A stretch of 64,000 nucleotides of DNA, taken from the NCBI GenBank assembly GCA_017642485.1, contig JAGCPC010000046.1, forward strand, positions 1 through 64,000. Reading direction: 5' to 3'. Shown one piece after another: positions 34,708 to 42,870 of the stretch. Position numbers and translations under genes: made by a program. Within the stretch, counting starts at the first letter, position 1. Every line of letters starts with the position of its first letter. The notes under the pieces were generated by a model. The model did no database searches and was not told the DNA's origin. It was given only the letters and a program-made list of their open reading frames with translations. The DNA comes from Prevotella sp. (GTDB lineage Bacteria; Bacteroidota; Bacteroidia; Bacteroidales; Bacteroidaceae).

Positions 34708-35485
34708 TCGGATTCGTATTTACCTCCGTCACGCATGTCCTTACCTCGGGGCATCGCTCGTTTATTATCTCCTCCAGCAGGTTGATGGTATATTGCTCAC
34801 TCTCGTAGTGCCCTATCACCACTATCTGCACCCTCTGCTCCTGTCCGAAGTACTCGTGGTAGTGCATCTCGCCTGTCAGGAAGGCGTCCGCCCCAGCCTC
34901 TACAGCTTTTGGTAGCATAAAGGAGCCCGCTCCGCCGCATATCGCCACGCGTCGTACGGGGCGCTCCAGCAGTTCGTTGGTCATCGCCACCCTCACGCCG
35001 AAGGTCTCCTTTACCCTCCGTATGAAGTCCTCGGCCGTCATCGCCTCAGCCATTTCGCCCACTATGCCCAGTCCGCCTTTCACTCCGTTCACCTCGTGCT
35101 CGCCCATCAGGCGTATAGAGTCCATCCTCATGCCCAGTCGGCGTGCCATCATGTAGTTCACCCCACCCTCGGCACTGTCCAGGTTGGTGTGCATGGAGTA
35201 TATCGTGATGCCCTGCCTTATCGCCGCCATCACTGTGCGCTGCACGTAGTCCCCGTCGCTCACCTGCTTCAGTCCATGGAATATCAGCGGATGGTGCGTA
35301 ACGATCAAGTTACACCCCTTCTCCCTTGCCTCATCTACTATCCGTTCCGTAGCCTCCATGCACAACAAAGCCCCTGATACTTCCGCCTCTGTCAATCCTA
35401 CCTGCAGGCCGGCATTATCATAGTCTTCCTGCAGGGGCAAAGGCGCGAAACCGTCAAGGGCATCCATTACATCCTTTATTTTCAC
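34688..35485 (-). CDS. Nif3-like dinuclear metal-center protein (DUF34)
   Basis: A 265-residue Nif3/YbgI-family protein (GTP cyclohydrolase I type 2 homologue in databases). Metal ligands are visible in VTHHPLIFHGLKQV (about residues 62-75), YSMHTNLDSAEGGVN (about 97-111) and the C-terminal GHYESEQYT. It is the short form, without the central insertion of about 100 residues seen in some relatives. Biochemical function is unsettled. A complete promoter at 35588-35619 drives it with the zinc-ribbon gene downstream. Confidence 0.9.
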   Translation of the reverse strand: MKIKDVMDALDGFAPLPLQEDYDNAGLQVGLTEAEVSGALLCMEATERIVDEAREKGCNLIVTHHPLIFHGLKQVSDGDYVQRTVMAAIRQGITIYSMHTNLDSAEGGVNYMMARRLGMRMDSIRLMGEHEVNGVKGGLGIVGEMAEAMTAEDFIRRVKETFGVRVAMTNELLERPVRRVAICGGAGSFMLPKAVEAGADAFLTGEMHYHEYFGQEQRVQIVVIGHYESEQYTINLLEEIINERCPEVRTCVTEVNTNPIVIHNS

Positions 35486-35587
35486 GCTCTGTGATATGTC
35501 TTAAATTCGTTTGACAAACGCGTTCGCACGAAACAAATAGTGAGTGTCAGCGAAGCTGGCTCACGGTGCTCTCGCAATTTGTGAGTG

Positions 35588-35619
35588 CAAAGTTACAAAA
35601 AATGAGCGTAATACCCAAA
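35588..35619 (-). promoter_or_regulatory. Promoter of the nif3-like operon
   Basis: Minus-strand -7 box TAACTTTG (35588-35595) and TTTG at 35616-35619, 20 bp apart. The leader of about 95 nt contains a hairpin with GTGAG / CTCAC and CAG / CTG stems around a TTCG loop (about 35541-35565). Confidence 0.7.
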
Positions 35620-35660
35620 TAAATTCACAATTATTTGACGCAATACGTCATCTATGATGA

Positions 35661-35687
35661 CTACAATACGGCCTAAAGGCCTACGAT
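35661..35687. repeat. CTACGATACG-hairpin element, copy 2
   Basis: CTACAATACG, palindrome GGCCTAAAGGCC (overlapping by the G), then TACGAT. It differs at one base from 60631-60657. Confidence 0.85.
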
Positions 35688-35693
35688 CCCTGT

Positions 35694-35776
35694 TTTCGTC
35701 TTCGTTTTCGTCTTCGTCTTCGTTTTCGTTTTCGTTTTCGTCTTCGTTTTCGTTAAGGTTAAGGTTAAGGTTATCG
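35694..35776. repeat. Hexamer array TTCGTT/TTCGTC then AAGGTT
   Basis: About thirteen 6-bp units: TTCGTC and TTCGTT mixed, then three AAGGTT and ATCG. It lies between the nif3 promoter and the DUF4923 stop, so the 300-bp interval 35486-35788 is leader, promoter and repeats with no gene. Confidence 0.95.
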
Positions 35777-35788
35777 CCCCCCCTCAGC

Positions 35789-36409
35789 TCACTGTTTACT
35801 CAGTCTGATGCCCACCTTCATGCCATCGTAGGCGTTGAGTACCGTAGTTATGGTCGATAGACTCGATACATAGCTCGCTATGCCCGACATAAAGTTTTTC
35901 AGCGACGTAGCATCCATCACCATCACCAGGCTGCCGTTGTCCAACTGCGGAGTGATCTTGCAGGGCGTCGTCTTACCCTTAAACGTCAGCGTCACCGTGC
36001 TGCCACTGATGCTGTATGTGCCCGTCCTCACGCTCTTCGTACCCTTCTTGATGGCAAACGCCTTGTTCTCGTCAAACGTCATCGTGAGGTTGCCCCTCTT
36101 TATGCCCACCTTCGCGAAGTACGTCTGCAGCTTCTTCTCTATCGACGAACTGGCGAGCGCCCCTGCAGCACTCTTCATCGCGTTGTCCGAGGTAAACATC
36201 ACCGCCGGCTCCTGGTATGCCCACGTACCTATTATCTGCTTCTCCGTAGGTATCAGCTTGCTGCTTATCACCCCCGTGAGGCTCGACAGCGTACTATTTC
36301 CCGACGCAGCTCCCGCCACCTGTCCAAGTATCTCACTCCACTGCGCATTTGCAGTTCCACAACATGCTGACACCATCATCAGCATCACGATCATTTTCTT
36401 TCTCATCAT
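35789..36409 (-). CDS. DUF4923 family secreted protein
   Basis: A 206-residue Bacteroidales-specific protein with a signal peptide (MMRKKMIVMLMMVSACCGTANA). The body contains IIGTWAYQEPAVMFTSDNAMKSAAG and a beta-rich C-terminal lipocalin-like portion (GNLTMTFDENKAFAIKKG, GTYSISGSTVTLTFKGK), as in DUF4923. Function unknown. A minus-strand TAnnTTTG box lies at 36456-36463. Confidence 0.82.
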   Translation of the reverse strand: MMRKKMIVMLMMVSACCGTANAQWSEILGQVAGAASGNSTLSSLTGVISSKLIPTEKQIIGTWAYQEPAVMFTSDNAMKSAAGALASSSIEKKLQTYFAKVGIKRGNLTMTFDENKAFAIKKGTKSVRTGTYSISGSTVTLTFKGKTTPCKITPQLDNGSLVMVMDATSLKNFMSGIASYVSSLSTITTVLNAYDGMKVGIRLSKQ

Positions 36410-36455
36410 TTTTTTTCAGTTAATTATTTACACTTTATTTTCTATTCCAACCATG

Positions 36456-36463
36456 CAAAGTTA
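36456..36463 (-). promoter_or_regulatory. -7 box for the DUF4923 gene
   Basis: The minus strand reads TAACTTTG followed by CA, about 47 bp upstream of the ATG. Confidence 0.6.
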
Positions 36464-36528
36464 GTCATTTTTTCCTGTAATATGCAAAAAATTGCCCCAC
36501 CGCATTATTTTATTTAAGATATTTTTCT

Positions 36529-36745
36529 TATTTTTGCAGTTGCTCTGAATAATATCCCGTCTTGAAGTCCTCACGTCAAAAATCATGGTTTTCCGCTATT
36601 GCAGGAAAGAAAAAGTATTCGTAACTTTGCACCCATGAGGTGTATGAAATAATACATCTTTCACGCCAAATAGAAAGAAATTTCAGCAAAAAATAAAAAA
36701 AACGGCTCACGAATGAACGTGTTTTGATTTTTTTTCTTATTTTTG
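36529..36745 (+). promoter_or_regulatory. Three plus-strand -7 boxes before the caspase operon
   Basis: TATTTTTG at 36529-36536, TAACTTTG at 36622-36629 and TATTTTTG at 36738-36745 each continue with C. They tile the 400-bp gene-free interval 36410-36807. Between the second and third lies a small dyad CACG/CGTG (36708-36721) followed by TTTTG and a T run, which could attenuate transcripts from the first two. The third box gives a leader of about 55 nt. Confidence 0.5.
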
Positions 36746-36807
36746 CATCATCGTATATCGAATACGTTATTCCTAAAGCCTAAATTAAAAAACAAACATA
36801 CTAAGCT

Positions 36808-38130
36808 ATGAAAAGAATTGGAGCTATAATTGCCATGATGCTCTTGATGACCGCATTCGTAGCACATGCTGCAGTAAAGGATATTGATTCATATATCCCT
36901 GTGAATGATGTGCAGGATCCCAACACCTTCGTCGTTATTATTTCAAACGAGAATTACAAGTATGAGGAGACTGTGCCCTTTGCTCTCAATGATGGTTCCA
37001 CATTCAAGTTGTATTGCGAGAAGGCACTCGGCATTCCAGAAAAAAACATAAAGTATGTGCCTAACGCCTCACTGAATGACATGAAATATTTCCTAACATG
37101 GTTAGAAAACGTGATGAGAGCCTACAATGGCGAGGCGCGTGCCATCTTCTATTACAGCGGACATGGTATGCCTGACGAGACCAACAGGCAGGCTTTCCTC
37201 CTCCCAGTGGATGGACACAGCATTATGCCTGAGAGTGGTTTGAGCACCGAAACTCTCTATGCACGTCTGGGTGCTATGCAGTCAGCTGCTACGATGGTGT
37301 TCCTCGATGCTTGCTTCAGCGGTGCAAGTCGTGACGGAGGTATGATGCAGTCGTCGCGTGGTGTAGCTATCGCCCCTAAGAAGCATTCCGTTTCTGGCAA
37401 CGTGGTGGTATTCTCCGCCACCAAAGGTAATGAGACAGCTTACCCGTACAAAGACAAACGACACGGAATGTTCACATACTTCATATTGGAACAATTGCAG
37501 ACTAAAAAGGGATATGTTACGCTTGGAGAATTAAGTGACTATGTTTGCCAACAGGTAAGTAGAAAATCAATAGTAGATAATAATAAGAGTCAAACGCCCA
37601 CTGTTACCTCGGCTATTGGCAACAACATTTGGCGCAATTGGAAATTAGCTAACAAACCTGCATCTAAGTTCACGACCATAAATGTAACGACTCCTGCGAT
37701 ACGAGTCACGCCCACTCCACAATTTACGCCACAACCAGTAAAACCTCAGCCATCTACTACCCCACAGCAAAACTATACTCTCAGAGACAATGATGCTACA
37801 CTTTCCCTTGTCGCAATGGGTAAGAAGTCTATGCGTGCATTAAACTACCAACAAGCATACAAATACTTCAAGCAGGCAACGAGTCAAAATTCCCTTGAGG
37901 GGTATTACCAGATGGGGTTGCTATACATAGACAACAACTATAGCGGCTACAACAAGGACACTGCTATAGATTACTTTTCCAAAGCCTCATCCTGTGGACA
38001 CGTTGATGCCACATATCAGCTTGGCATGCAGTGGCTCGGCACTGACAACACTCAAGCACGCAAATACCTGCGCCAAGCAGCAGCCAAAGGGCACCAGCAG
38101 GCACGCACACAATTAGACCATATGAGATAA
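36808..38130 (+). CDS. Secreted caspase-family (C14) protease with C-terminal Sel1 repeats
   Basis: A 440-residue protein with a signal peptide (MKRIGAIIAMMLLMTAFVAHA) and a p20-like caspase domain (residues about 45-260). The catalytic dyad is present: His in IFYYSGHGMPDE (about residue 120) and Cys in MVFLDACFSGAS (about 171). The substrate-pocket segment is VVFSATKGNETAYPYK. A Pro/Thr/Gln linker (about 290-325) leads to three Sel1-like units (about 335-440). It is followed at 30 bp by three secreted beta proteins, so they are probably one operon. The substrate is unknown. Most characterised bacterial caspase-like proteins are cytoplasmic; the signal peptide places this one in the envelope. 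Confidence 0.88.
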   Translation: MKRIGAIIAMMLLMTAFVAHAAVKDIDSYIPVNDVQDPNTFVVIISNENYKYEETVPFALNDGSTFKLYCEKALGIPEKNIKYVPNASLNDMKYFLTWLENVMRAYNGEARAIFYYSGHGMPDETNRQAFLLPVDGHSIMPESGLSTETLYARLGAMQSAATMVFLDACFSGASRDGGMMQSSRGVAIAPKKHSVSGNVVVFSATKGNETAYPYKDKRHGMFTYFILEQLQTKKGYVTLGELSDYVCQQVSRKSIVDNNKSQTPTVTSAIGNNIWRNWKLANKPASKFTTINVTTPAIRVTPTPQFTPQPVKPQPSTTPQQNYTLRDNDATLSLVAMGKKSMRALNYQQAYKYFKQATSQNSLEGYYQMGLLYIDNNYSGYNKDTAIDYFSKASSCGHVDATYQLGMQWLGTDNTQARKYLRQAAAKGHQQARTQLDHMR

Positions 38131-38160
38131 AACATTATAAACCATTAAATACAAATCGTT

Positions 38161-38664
38161 ATGAAAAAGATTTTTGCATTATTCCTGCTGACATTTACAC
38201 TTTCATTCGCATCAAACGCAGTAGCGCAAACCAGTCCCATAGAAATAGTGACTGGACACCCAGACCTCAATATAAAGGTTAAGAGGTGTGCGGCAAGTGG
38301 TAACACTGTAATCCTTGATATGATATTTACAAATACAGGAACTCAAGATGCAGATTTCGAAATTTGGGGGAGCTACGCATCAAATAGTGAATTCTATGAT
38401 GACGAAGGTAATAGTTATCATGGAAATGATCTATGGGGAAAAGCAACGGTAAAGTTCGCAAATGCCCCTAAATATGACGCAAGTGCCGAGAATAAAAAAC
38501 TTCTGGCAGGTGTGCCTACAAAAGTAAGTTTTAAGATTACAGATGTACCAGTGTCTGCGCAAAATATTGCCCTTGTTGAATTAGGTATAAAATCTCAAGT
38601 GTTTGACATGAATCTATATAATAAAAAAACTCAGCTCCGCAATATTCCTATAACAAGAAAATAA
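38161..38664 (+). CDS. Small secreted beta-sandwich-like protein, paralogue 1
   Basis: 167 residues, signal peptide then mature start at QTSPIEIV. Shares with the next two genes the pattern HPDxNIKVKRCxASG, (V/I)ILDxIxTNTG, Y(D)xEGN, and the C-terminal LRNIPITR. The length and strand pattern resemble Ig-like telokin domains of the DUF4352 kind; this is inference from pattern. One conserved cysteine. Tight spacing to the caspase gene and to the next paralogue (24 bp). Confidence 0.78.
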   Translation: MKKIFALFLLTFTLSFASNAVAQTSPIEIVTGHPDLNIKVKRCAASGNTVILDMIFTNTGTQDADFEIWGSYASNSEFYDDEGNSYHGNDLWGKATVKFANAPKYDASAENKKLLAGVPTKVSFKITDVPVSAQNIALVELGIKSQVFDMNLYNKKTQLRNIPITRK

Positions 38665-38688
38665 TAATACGACAAAATTTATACTGTT

Positions 38689-39219
38689 ATGAAAAAAATC
38701 GCACTAATACTATTGGCAATCTTTGCCATGACACTTGTTTCTAATGAGATAAGTGCACAGACCAGTCCTATAAAGATAGTGTCACGTCACCCGGACTTCA
38801 ATATAAAGGTGAAACGTTGCGTTGCCAGCGGTGGTGTAGTTATTCTTGATTTAATAATGACAAACACTGGAGAATATGACATTAACAATTTCGATGTGTA
38901 TGGTGGTGCCGGAGGCAATAACTCTACAACGATTTATGATAGCGAAGGCAACCAATATGGTGGACACTATGCCAGTGGCTCTGATGTCAAAATAAAGTCT
39001 GGCGTAAAGTCAACTTACTCAAGCAACGATATAGGCGATCGCACATTTGTTGCGAATGTGCCATTACAAGTAAGTCTAAGAATAGAGGGAGTGCCGACCT
39101 CTGTCGAAAGCATTGCCTTGGTACAACTTAGTGTAAATGCGCCAGCATGGAGTTTGACGTATAACACCCCAAGAAGCAACAATCCTCAACTCCGCAACAT
39201 ACCAATAACAAGAAACTAA
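38689..39219 (+). CDS. Small secreted beta-sandwich-like protein, paralogue 2
   Basis: 176 residues, signal peptide MKKIALILLAIFAMTLVSN and mature start QTSPIKIV. Compared with paralogue 1 it carries the segment YGGAGGNNSTTIYDSEGNQYGGHY and KIKSGVKSTYSSNDIGDRT, shared closely with paralogue 3. Ends LRNIPITRN. The next gene starts 15 bp later. Confidence 0.78.
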   Translation: MKKIALILLAIFAMTLVSNEISAQTSPIKIVSRHPDFNIKVKRCVASGGVVILDLIMTNTGEYDINNFDVYGGAGGNNSTTIYDSEGNQYGGHYASGSDVKIKSGVKSTYSSNDIGDRTFVANVPLQVSLRIEGVPTSVESIALVQLSVNAPAWSLTYNTPRSNNPQLRNIPITRN

Positions 39220-39233
39220 AAAATCAAGTCATT

Positions 39234-39917
39234 GTGAAAAAATATCCTGCTCTCATTACTATTTTATTTGTATTTTTTATTCAGACTACCAGTGTAGCTA
39301 AGGATCCTCCTAAATGGCTTAGGACAACCTTGGGAGTTGTAGGAACTGTATTGGGGGTTGACAATAAAGCATCTTCAACAAGTCGTTCCTCTACCTCCTC
39401 CAACGGGAATACTGCGAGAATGCCGAGTAACAACTATACGGACTATTCTCTCGGAACCTCCCATCCCATTCTTATCGATAGTAAGCATCGTGACTTCAAT
39501 ATAAAAGTTAAACGTTGTGTCGCAAGTGGAGATGTGCTGATAATTGACCTCATAATGACAAATAAAAGCGCAAATGACATTATTCCATTCAACGTGTATG
39601 GTGGAGCAGGGGGCAATCAATCGACTACAATCTATGATAGCGAAGGAAACAAATATGGGGGACACTATGCCAGCAATTCCAATGTAAAAATCAAGTCTGG
39701 TATAAAATCAACTTATTCAAGCGATGATATTGGACAAAGAACCCTGGTTTCCAATATCCCTACTACTGTAAGTCTGAGAGTTGAAGGATTTTCTTCTTCT
39801 GCTGAGTCTGTAAAACTTATACAACTAAGTGTTCTTGCTGATGTATGGAACCTTAATTGGAACACAAAACGAGAAAATTGCGTTTCAATTCGCAACATAC
39901 CAATAACACGTAACTAA
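39234..39917 (+). CDS. Small secreted beta-sandwich-like protein, paralogue 3 (long N-terminus)
   Basis: 227 residues from a GTG start that gives a signal peptide (MKKYPALITILFVFFIQTTSVA). It has an extra Ser/Thr/Asn-rich segment (about residues 45-75) before the shared domain, which begins at KHRDFNIKVKRCVASG. Residues YGGAGGNQSTTIYDSEGN nearly repeat paralogue 2, indicating tandem duplication. Ends IRNIPITRN. Function unknown; probably a partner or substrate of the caspase gene that heads the operon. Confidence 0.75.
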   Translation: MKKYPALITILFVFFIQTTSVAKDPPKWLRTTLGVVGTVLGVDNKASSTSRSSTSSNGNTARMPSNNYTDYSLGTSHPILIDSKHRDFNIKVKRCVASGDVLIIDLIMTNKSANDIIPFNVYGGAGGNQSTTIYDSEGNKYGGHYASNSNVKIKSGIKSTYSSDDIGQRTLVSNIPTTVSLRVEGFSSSAESVKLIQLSVLADVWNLNWNTKRENCVSIRNIPITRN

Positions 39918-39939
39918 ACCTAATGCAATTTACCCAAAT

Positions 39940-40089
39940 ACGAAACAAAAAGAAAATCAAATAACCATAGGTAGTCAAACAGCAAAAGAACAAGAAACCG
40001 TCAGGCAACTATCCCGAGGGTGTCTCTTCCTCGCCATCACCCTCATCATCATAGTTGCTGGAGTACTCTGTCTCTGCGCTCAACACTAA
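39940..40089 (+). pseudogene. Micro-ORF copy 1 (single-TM peptide) lacking a normal start
   Basis: Frame of 49 codons encoding GSQTAKEQETVRQLSRG followed by a hydrophobic segment (CLFLAITLIIIVAGVLCLC). It is closely related at DNA level to 41127-41270, but the position of the ATG there is ACG here. No ATG, GTG or TTG occurs in frame after the upstream stop; ATT is the only alternative. It is either initiated unusually or dead. Confidence 0.5.
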
Positions 40090-40118
40090 CCTAACAATGA
40101 ACCGAGATCCACTCGCCT

Positions 40119-41081
40119 ATGTTTAACGTAATAATAACCGACACTATAGATAGAGAGCTTAGAGCTGCAGCGACTCAGAAGCCCACGCTAAGGACCTCTA
40201 ACCTATACAGAATCCTTGACAAATGCAAAAAGCAAGTCATCATCATCAGCCAAAAACAGACCGAGGAGCTGAAGACTCATCCCCAAAAGCTACTCGACAA
40301 TCCATCTTCACTATACATCCTTGATATCAGCCAAGACGAGGCAAAAAACATTCAAGAGAGCTATGGCGTGCTATGCCTCAGCGGTGAGCATCCAGACGCC
40401 TCGGCACTCATCGATGTCAACGATGCCTTCGTTTCCAATAAATTTCATCAGCTGGAAAAAGGGTGGGACTCCGTCTTAGATAGCGTAGAGACTCTTCCCT
40501 CCAACGCATTGATATTGGCAGACCGTTATCTTTTCAAAAATGTAGAAGCCAAAGACGGCGATGGCTTTGACAATGTAGAGGCCATTCTTGACCAACTCCT
40601 TCCACAGCAGTTTGCAGGAGGCGACTATCATGTCTGCATACTTTTCAATAAAGAAAAGTCAGCCTTCAAGTTTAGCGACATCACCAAAGGACTCGAGATT
40701 GTCAGACAAAGCATTCATCGCATCTACCCTATCAAGATGGAAGTGATAGGATTTGACACCCACACCTCCATCCATGACAAACTGCATAACCGAGTCATCA
40801 TCTCCAATTATTACATGGTTGAGGCAGGTCATAAACTCGCAGCCTTCAACAATTACTTTGGCACAGCACGCCAAACCATCTACCCCCTGGCACTCTTCAC
40901 TGAGAGTAGCCTCACAGGAGCCTCCAGCGCACCCCTGAGAGCCATCAAGCAAAACCTTGCCGCAATAAAAGATTTCTCCGAACACGCCACCAATGTCAAA
41001 ACCTTCGACAAATATCTCTATGCCGTCAACGGGAAGAGGATAGAGAAATGTTCTGGCTTCAGGAACAGGTTGCTGAAATGA
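40119..41081 (+). CDS. Unrecognised 320-residue protein
   Basis: I do not recognise a family with confidence. The protein is soluble with no signal peptide and alternates strands and helices (VIITDTIDRELR, QVIIISQKQTEEL, LYILDISQDEA, NALILADRYLF, DYHVCILFNKE, IKMEVIGFD). A HxKxHNRVIISNYYMVEAG segment (about residue 222 on) faintly recalls the HxK...N of phospholipase D-like domains, but only one copy is seen. It follows micro-ORF copy 1 by 29 bp. Base composition is like the caspase operon next door. Could be a toxin or sensor of a conflict system; this is speculation. Confidence 0.6.
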   Translation: MFNVIITDTIDRELRAAATQKPTLRTSNLYRILDKCKKQVIIISQKQTEELKTHPQKLLDNPSSLYILDISQDEAKNIQESYGVLCLSGEHPDASALIDVNDAFVSNKFHQLEKGWDSVLDSVETLPSNALILADRYLFKNVEAKDGDGFDNVEAILDQLLPQQFAGGDYHVCILFNKEKSAFKFSDITKGLEIVRQSIHRIYPIKMEVIGFDTHTSIHDKLHNRVIISNYYMVEAGHKLAAFNNYFGTARQTIYPLALFTESSLTGASSAPLRAIKQNLAAIKDFSEHATNVKTFDKYLYAVNGKRIEKCSGFRNRLLK

Positions 41082-41126
41082 AGCCCACTACTCTTCTCAA
41101 AAACGACATTACTAATTTACCAACAT

Positions 41127-41270
41127 ATGAAACAAGAAAAGAATCAAACGAACATAGGTAGTCAAACGGCAAAAGAGCAAGCAACCGTCAGGCAACTATC
41201 CCGAGGGTGCTTCTTCATCGTCATACCTCTTATTATCCTTGTTGTCATAACATTATATCTTTGTACCTGA
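41127..41270 (+). CDS. Micro-ORF copy 2: 47-residue single-TM peptide
   Basis: ATG at 41127 encodes 47 residues: a polar N-terminus KQEKNQTNIGSQTAKEQATV, then RQLSRG and a hydrophobic helix (CFFIVIPLIILVVITLYLC) with terminal Cys-Thr. Near-duplicate of 39940-40089, including a 20-bp run shared over GTCAGGCAACTATCCCGAGG. Each copy precedes a larger protein gene. Probably a membrane microprotein; role unknown. Confidence 0.55.
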   Translation: MKQEKNQTNIGSQTAKEQATVRQLSRGCFFIVIPLIILVVITLYLCT

Positions 41271-41312
41271 CACAAACCTAACAACACATTGTTAATCAAG
41301 AAAGTATCTGTT

Positions 41313-41408
41313 ATGGCACAACTAAACCATATATCCGCAAGTCGCCTTGTCGGCACCATCCTCGTGGGCGACAAATTCTACGTCGTAGATGCAATATCAA
41401 AGTCTTAG
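41313..41408 (+). CDS. 31-residue ORF, possible remnant
   Basis: ATG at 41313 opens a frame of 31 codons (AQLNHISASRLVGTILVGDK and FYVVDAISKS) ending in TAG. It has no membrane segment and looks like the edge of a beta-rich domain. It may be a micro-gene or a fragment of a lost gene between the micro-ORF and the Nudix-like gene. Confidence 0.3.
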   Translation: MAQLNHISASRLVGTILVGDKFYVVDAISKS

Positions 41409-41487
41409 AAAAGATTGCCATAAAACATAAGAAATACATGCCCCTAAAACATCAACTGCTAAAGTTATAGTAAAAACAATCAAGAAT

Positions 41488-42837
41488 ATGATATTCAATT
41501 TATGGGATATAAATAAAAAGCTTGTTTGGGCAGAACGCAAATTCATCGAAGGAACGCTTGCCTATTCGTCTGGCATCATCATTAATCTTATCACTGATGC
41601 GAAATCAATCTACGAATTTACAAATGTCTGTTTCTCCTTTGAAAAACCAGCTATTCTTATTACATGGATATTAATCGCGACAACGATTGCAATAGCCATA
41701 ACAACACGATTTCTTCGTTACATTAATAAAAATCAGAGTCCATCTGCCGAGTTTTACAAAATCATGATGAACCACACGGATTCTGTTCTTAATAATATCG
41801 GGCTAAATGAACTTTCATGGGGATTCAATAAAAATATTCATCGGAGTAAAGAACCTGCAGGATGGTTACCAGATGCATTTTATATATCAGATTACGAAGA
41901 CAATATTGAATACCAATTTCCTACAAGGAATGGGGAGCTACCCGATTATGACAAGAGTCATTATGACCTTTTTGCTCAATCCGAAGCAATGCAAAAATGT
42001 ATTCGCAAGAAGAATAATCGTGAAAGATTTTCTGTCTCTCTAATTGAGCCTAACTATAATAGTAAAGATAGGAAGGTAGAAATCAAACTCATCAAGACCA
42101 ATTGGATTTCCCTACAATTTAGTTGGAATTATTTTCGAAGACTGGATTTTTCTAATCAAGTTATTAACAACAACCACCTCGATAAAATATCAGAAAAAAT
42201 GAGGAAGGCTTTCCTCGACTATACTCAAGACAGGGATTTTGCCATTAATAGTTTCTGCTTGCACCTTATCATAGAAACGAAAGACGGAAAGGCAGTCTTA
42301 GCCAAAATCAGTCGCAACAAACACAACGATTATCCCGCTACATGGGCAGCTACCTTGGGAGAACAACTTGAAAAAGATGACTTTTATGATCCTTATACAA
42401 ATACTACAAGAAATGACTTTATCCAAAGATGGGTAAGACGCGCATTACTTGAAGAATTTGACATCTCCGACAAACCTAAATATGAGCATGAGTCCGAATA
42501 CAACGAAATTGTCAACGAAAAATCATTGAGAGTATTAAGCATTGATTTGGAAGGCGATATCTATAACATTGCTATCACCTGCGTCGTAAAATTAAAGCTA
42601 ACGTTTGATGAATTCAAGAACAACAAGGGAATATGGGCAGATAGTGAAGAGTCAACAGAATTAAGATCTTGCGATTTATCCGAGATAAGGGATATCTTAT
42701 TGAATTATCCCCAAAATAGTAATATGTATCACCCATCCACATACCTGCGCTTGCTCATGTTCCATCTTTATAAGAGCGGAACAAGTGAGTTGTGCAAATC
42801 CATAAGTAGAGATTATAACAATATTAAGAAGACATAG
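41488..42837 (+). CDS. 2-TM membrane protein with Nudix-like domain
   Basis: A 449-residue protein. Two hydrophobic segments (about residues 24-38 and 54-72) precede a cytoplasmic part. Residues about 250-400 resemble a Nudix fold: strand AVLAKISRNK, then GEQLE (about 290), a gap, and RALLEEFDIS (about 315), which matches the REUxEExGU half of the Nudix box, followed by strands VLSIDLEGDIYNIAITCVVKL. The G-to-RE spacing is longer than canonical, so it may bind rather than cleave nucleotides. Membrane-anchored Nudix-like sensors are known in predicted nucleotide-signalling conflict systems, which would fit the caspase-rich neighbourhood. Nudix assignment is inference. Confidence 0.55.
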   Translation: MIFNLWDINKKLVWAERKFIEGTLAYSSGIIINLITDAKSIYEFTNVCFSFEKPAILITWILIATTIAIAITTRFLRYINKNQSPSAEFYKIMMNHTDSVLNNIGLNELSWGFNKNIHRSKEPAGWLPDAFYISDYEDNIEYQFPTRNGELPDYDKSHYDLFAQSEAMQKCIRKKNNRERFSVSLIEPNYNSKDRKVEIKLIKTNWISLQFSWNYFRRLDFSNQVINNNHLDKISEKMRKAFLDYTQDRDFAINSFCLHLIIETKDGKAVLAKISRNKHNDYPATWAATLGEQLEKDDFYDPYTNTTRNDFIQRWVRRALLEEFDISDKPKYEHESEYNEIVNEKSLRVLSIDLEGDIYNIAITCVVKLKLTFDEFKNNKGIWADSEESTELRSCDLSEIRDILLNYPQNSNMYHPSTYLRLLMFHLYKSGTSELCKSISRDYNNIKKT

Positions 42838-42870
42838 CTGCCTACCTTCTCTGACACGTCTGGTTGTATT

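Noticed and set aside
35541..35565. Terminator between the DUF4923 and Nif3-like genes
   Set aside because: The hairpin there lacks a T tract and lies inside the nif3 leader, so it is not a terminator on either strand.
40119..41081. Firm phospholipase D call
   Set aside because: Only one weak HxK-like segment and no second motif; left as unrecognised.
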